Positions 62,442 through 64,000 of a stretch of DNA of 64,000 bases are shown here, in pieces. Origin of the DNA: Phytoactinopolyspora halophila (GTDB lineage: Bacteria > Actinomycetota > Actinomycetes > Jiangellales > Jiangellaceae); NCBI RefSeq assembly GCF_003287285.1, contig NZ_QMIG01000010.1, positions 86,587 through 150,586 on the forward strand, given 5' to 3'. The notes under the pieces are model-generated. The model was not told the DNA's origin and ran no database searches. It saw only the letters and a list, made by a program, of their open reading frames with translations. Position numbers and translations under genes: made by a program. Positions within the stretch are counted from its first letter, which is position 1, and the number at the start of each line of letters is the position of its first letter.

Positions 62442-63914
62442 GTGGATGTCGTCGATCTTGCGAGATGGCAGTTCGGCCTCACCACCGTCGTCCATTACTT
62501 CTTCGTCCCGTTCACCATCTCGATGGCGTTTCTCGTCGCGATCATGCAGACGATCTGGATGCGGACGAACGACGAGCGCTGGCTGCGCCTCACCAAGTTC
62601 TTCGGCAAGCTGCTGCTGATCAATCTTGCCGTCGGTGTGGTGACCGGGCTCGTGCAGGAATTCCAGTTCGGTCTCAACTGGAGCGACTTCAGCCGCTTCG
62701 TCGGTGACATCTTCGGTGCTCCACTGGCCATGGAGGCCCTGTTGGCCTTCTACCTGGAGTCCGTCTTCGTCGGCGTCTGGATCTTCGGCTGGGGCCGGAT
62801 CCCACCCAAGATCCATCTCGCAACGATCTGGATCACGGCGATCGCGACACTGTTGTCCGCGTACTTCATCCTGGCCGCCAATTCGTTCATGCAGAATCCC
62901 GTCGGGTACGAGATCAACGAAGAGGCGGGTCGTGCCGAGCTCACCGACATCTGGGCGGTACTGACGAACAAGGTGACACTCGTCACCTTTCCGCACACGA
63001 TCTTCGCGGCCTTCATGGTGGGCGGGGCCGTGGTGGCCGCCGTTGCCATGTGGCACCTGGTGAAGGGCCGCCACGAGCCAGCGGCGGCCACACCCGGTGG
63101 CCCGAGCGATCCCGGGCCGTTTCGAAAGGCATTGCGAATCGGGGCGGTCACCGTGCTGATCGGCGGTGTCGGAACGGCGGTGTCCGGGGACATCCAGGGA
63201 AAGATCATGACCGAGGTGCAGCCGATGAAGATGGCGGCGGCCGAAGCGCTCTACGAGACCCAGGAACCGGCGCCGCTTTCCCTGTTCACCGTGGGCACGC
63301 TGGATGGTAGCCGCGCACTGTACTCGATCGAGATTCCTCAGCTCCTGTCGTTCCTGTCGACCGGATCATTCGAGGGTGAGGTGCGGGGAATCAACGACAT
63401 CCAGGAAGAGTACGAGGAACTGTACGGACCGGGCGAGTACGCGCCGAACATTCCCGCGACCTACTGGACGTTCCGGCTCATGATCGGATTTGGTGTTGGT
63501 GCCGCCATGATCGCTGCCTGGCAGCTCTGGGCTACCAGACGGGGGCAGGTGCCGACATCGCGATGGGCACTGCGCGCGACGGTTGCCTTGCCGTTCCTGC
63601 CGCTGCTCGCCAACACGCTCGGCTGGATCTTCACCGAGATGGGCCGTCAGCCGTGGCTGGTGTTCGGCCTGATGCCGACCGCGTCTGGCGTGACGCCAGG
63701 TTCGACGACGGGGGAGGTGCTGGCCACGCTGATCACGTTCACGGTGCTGTATGCCGGGCTGACGTGGCTGTGGATCTGGCTCCTGGTCAAGCATGCCCGG
63801 CCCGGCCTGCCGGATGTCAGTGCAGAAGCCGAGTGGGGGCGGGGGTCTGTGCGCTCCGACGGCGATGCCGAACCCGCCGACGACACCGATCGACCACTGA
63901 CCTTCGCCTACTGA
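62442..63914 (+). CDS. cydA: cytochrome bd ubiquinol oxidase subunit I
   Basis: A 490-residue membrane subunit with about nine spans. The heme ligand His is in VVHYFFVPFTI near residue 18; other landmarks are the GRQPWLVFG motif in WIFTEMGRQPW and the short Q-loop typical of actinobacterial bd oxidases. It transfers electrons from quinol to oxygen at high affinity. GGGAGGAGGG is about 8 nt upstream of GTG 62442. cydB should follow past the window end. Regulation by the adjacent BlaI repressor is likely. Confidence 0.93.
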   Translation: MDVVDLARWQFGLTTVVHYFFVPFTISMAFLVAIMQTIWMRTNDERWLRLTKFFGKLLLINLAVGVVTGLVQEFQFGLNWSDFSRFVGDIFGAPLAMEALLAFYLESVFVGVWIFGWGRIPPKIHLATIWITAIATLLSAYFILAANSFMQNPVGYEINEEAGRAELTDIWAVLTNKVTLVTFPHTIFAAFMVGGAVVAAVAMWHLVKGRHEPAAATPGGPSDPGPFRKALRIGAVTVLIGGVGTAVSGDIQGKIMTEVQPMKMAAAEALYETQEPAPLSLFTVGTLDGSRALYSIEIPQLLSFLSTGSFEGEVRGINDIQEEYEELYGPGEYAPNIPATYWTFRLMIGFGVGAAMIAAWQLWATRRGQVPTSRWALRATVALPFLPLLANTLGWIFTEMGRQPWLVFGLMPTASGVTPGSTTGEVLATLITFTVLYAGLTWLWIWLLVKHARPGLPDVSAEAEWGRGSVRSDGDAEPADDTDRPLTFAY

Positions 63915-63929
63915 TGATCATGAACACTA
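63913..63929 (+). repeat. family-1 repeat, copy C (right arm degraded)
   Basis: GATGATCATGAACACTA overlaps the cydA stop codon and shares 15 nt with copies A and B. An inner CGTCC/GGGCG pairing remains, but the complementary outer arm is missing apart from a distant GTTCATG (about 63965-63971). So the element has decayed or was cut; it still lies directly at a stop codon. Confidence 0.7.
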
Positions 63930-64000
63930 TTCGTCCCATGGGCGGGCTCAAGCGGTGCTTGCAACGTTCATGCTTAGTGGTGGAGGTGGGCGTTGATGGC

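Overview
The window is chromosomal DNA from a high-GC actinobacterium. Marker genes include a mycothiol synthase (MshD), the atypical nitrogen regulator GlnR, a full-length ClpC, a RskA-type anti-sigma factor with its ECF sigma factor, a group-2 sigma-70 factor, and several actinobacterial families of unknown function (DUF2516, DUF1416, DUF3140, DUF4192). Third codon positions are strongly GC-biased. Many genes start leaderless, with a TAnnnT box 6-7 nt upstream of the start codon. I cannot name the genus. I see no tRNA or rRNA gene, CRISPR array, prophage or insertion sequence.

Layout. 1-3008: tail of one ABC ATPase gene, its permease, then a second ATPase/permease pair. 3053-7926: amino-acid metabolism genes (a diaminopentanoate-dehydrogenase-like enzyme behind a perfect palindrome, two XRE-cupin regulators, an aminotransferase, a LysR regulator). 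7987-14761: DUF3140, a SigB-like factor with two ECF-type promoter matches, YjbQ, a DUF368 membrane protein, a sodium:solute symporter, an epimerase. 14814-19761: DrrAB-type exporter with PadR regulator, a phosphodiesterase, a SigK/RskA pair. 20043-25153: cold-shock gene with three terminator-like hairpins, uracil-DNA glycosylase, MFS transporter, MTA phosphorylase, two glycosyltransferase-like genes. 25267-29767: two-component system, membrane protein, sugar epimerase. 29846-36151: DUF47, CYTH/CHAD, polyphosphate kinase, MshD, GlnR. 36354-40649: compact MoaD / DoxX / membrane protein / acyl-CoA-dehydrogenase / PBP-fold / radical-SAM cluster. 40784-46996: sulfur genes (thioredoxin, Cys-type leader peptide, DUF4395, rhodanese, DUF1416, DsrE), then nitrobindin, YgfZ and Dtd. 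47067-54047: asparaginase, APC permease, XRE, HbhA-like, DUF2516, clpC. 54225-60678: lipoprotein, HAD phosphatase, DUF2599, mutY, D-amino-acid enzyme, DUF4192, MoxR. 60931-64000: BlaR/BlaI pair divergent from cydA, with four evenly spaced operator half-sites between them.

Most notable: (1) the 36354-40649 operon, which looks like an uncharacterised cofactor or sulfur-metabolite pathway; (2) a short leaderless leader peptide with a Cys codon followed by hairpins in front of the DUF4395-rhodanese operon; (3) two families of intergenic hairpin repeats, one sitting on or next to stop codons (9570, 14744, 63913) and one about 88 bp long (34162, 50704); (4) BlaI-like boxes shared between blaIR and cytochrome bd; (5) many short tandem duplications at gene ends.
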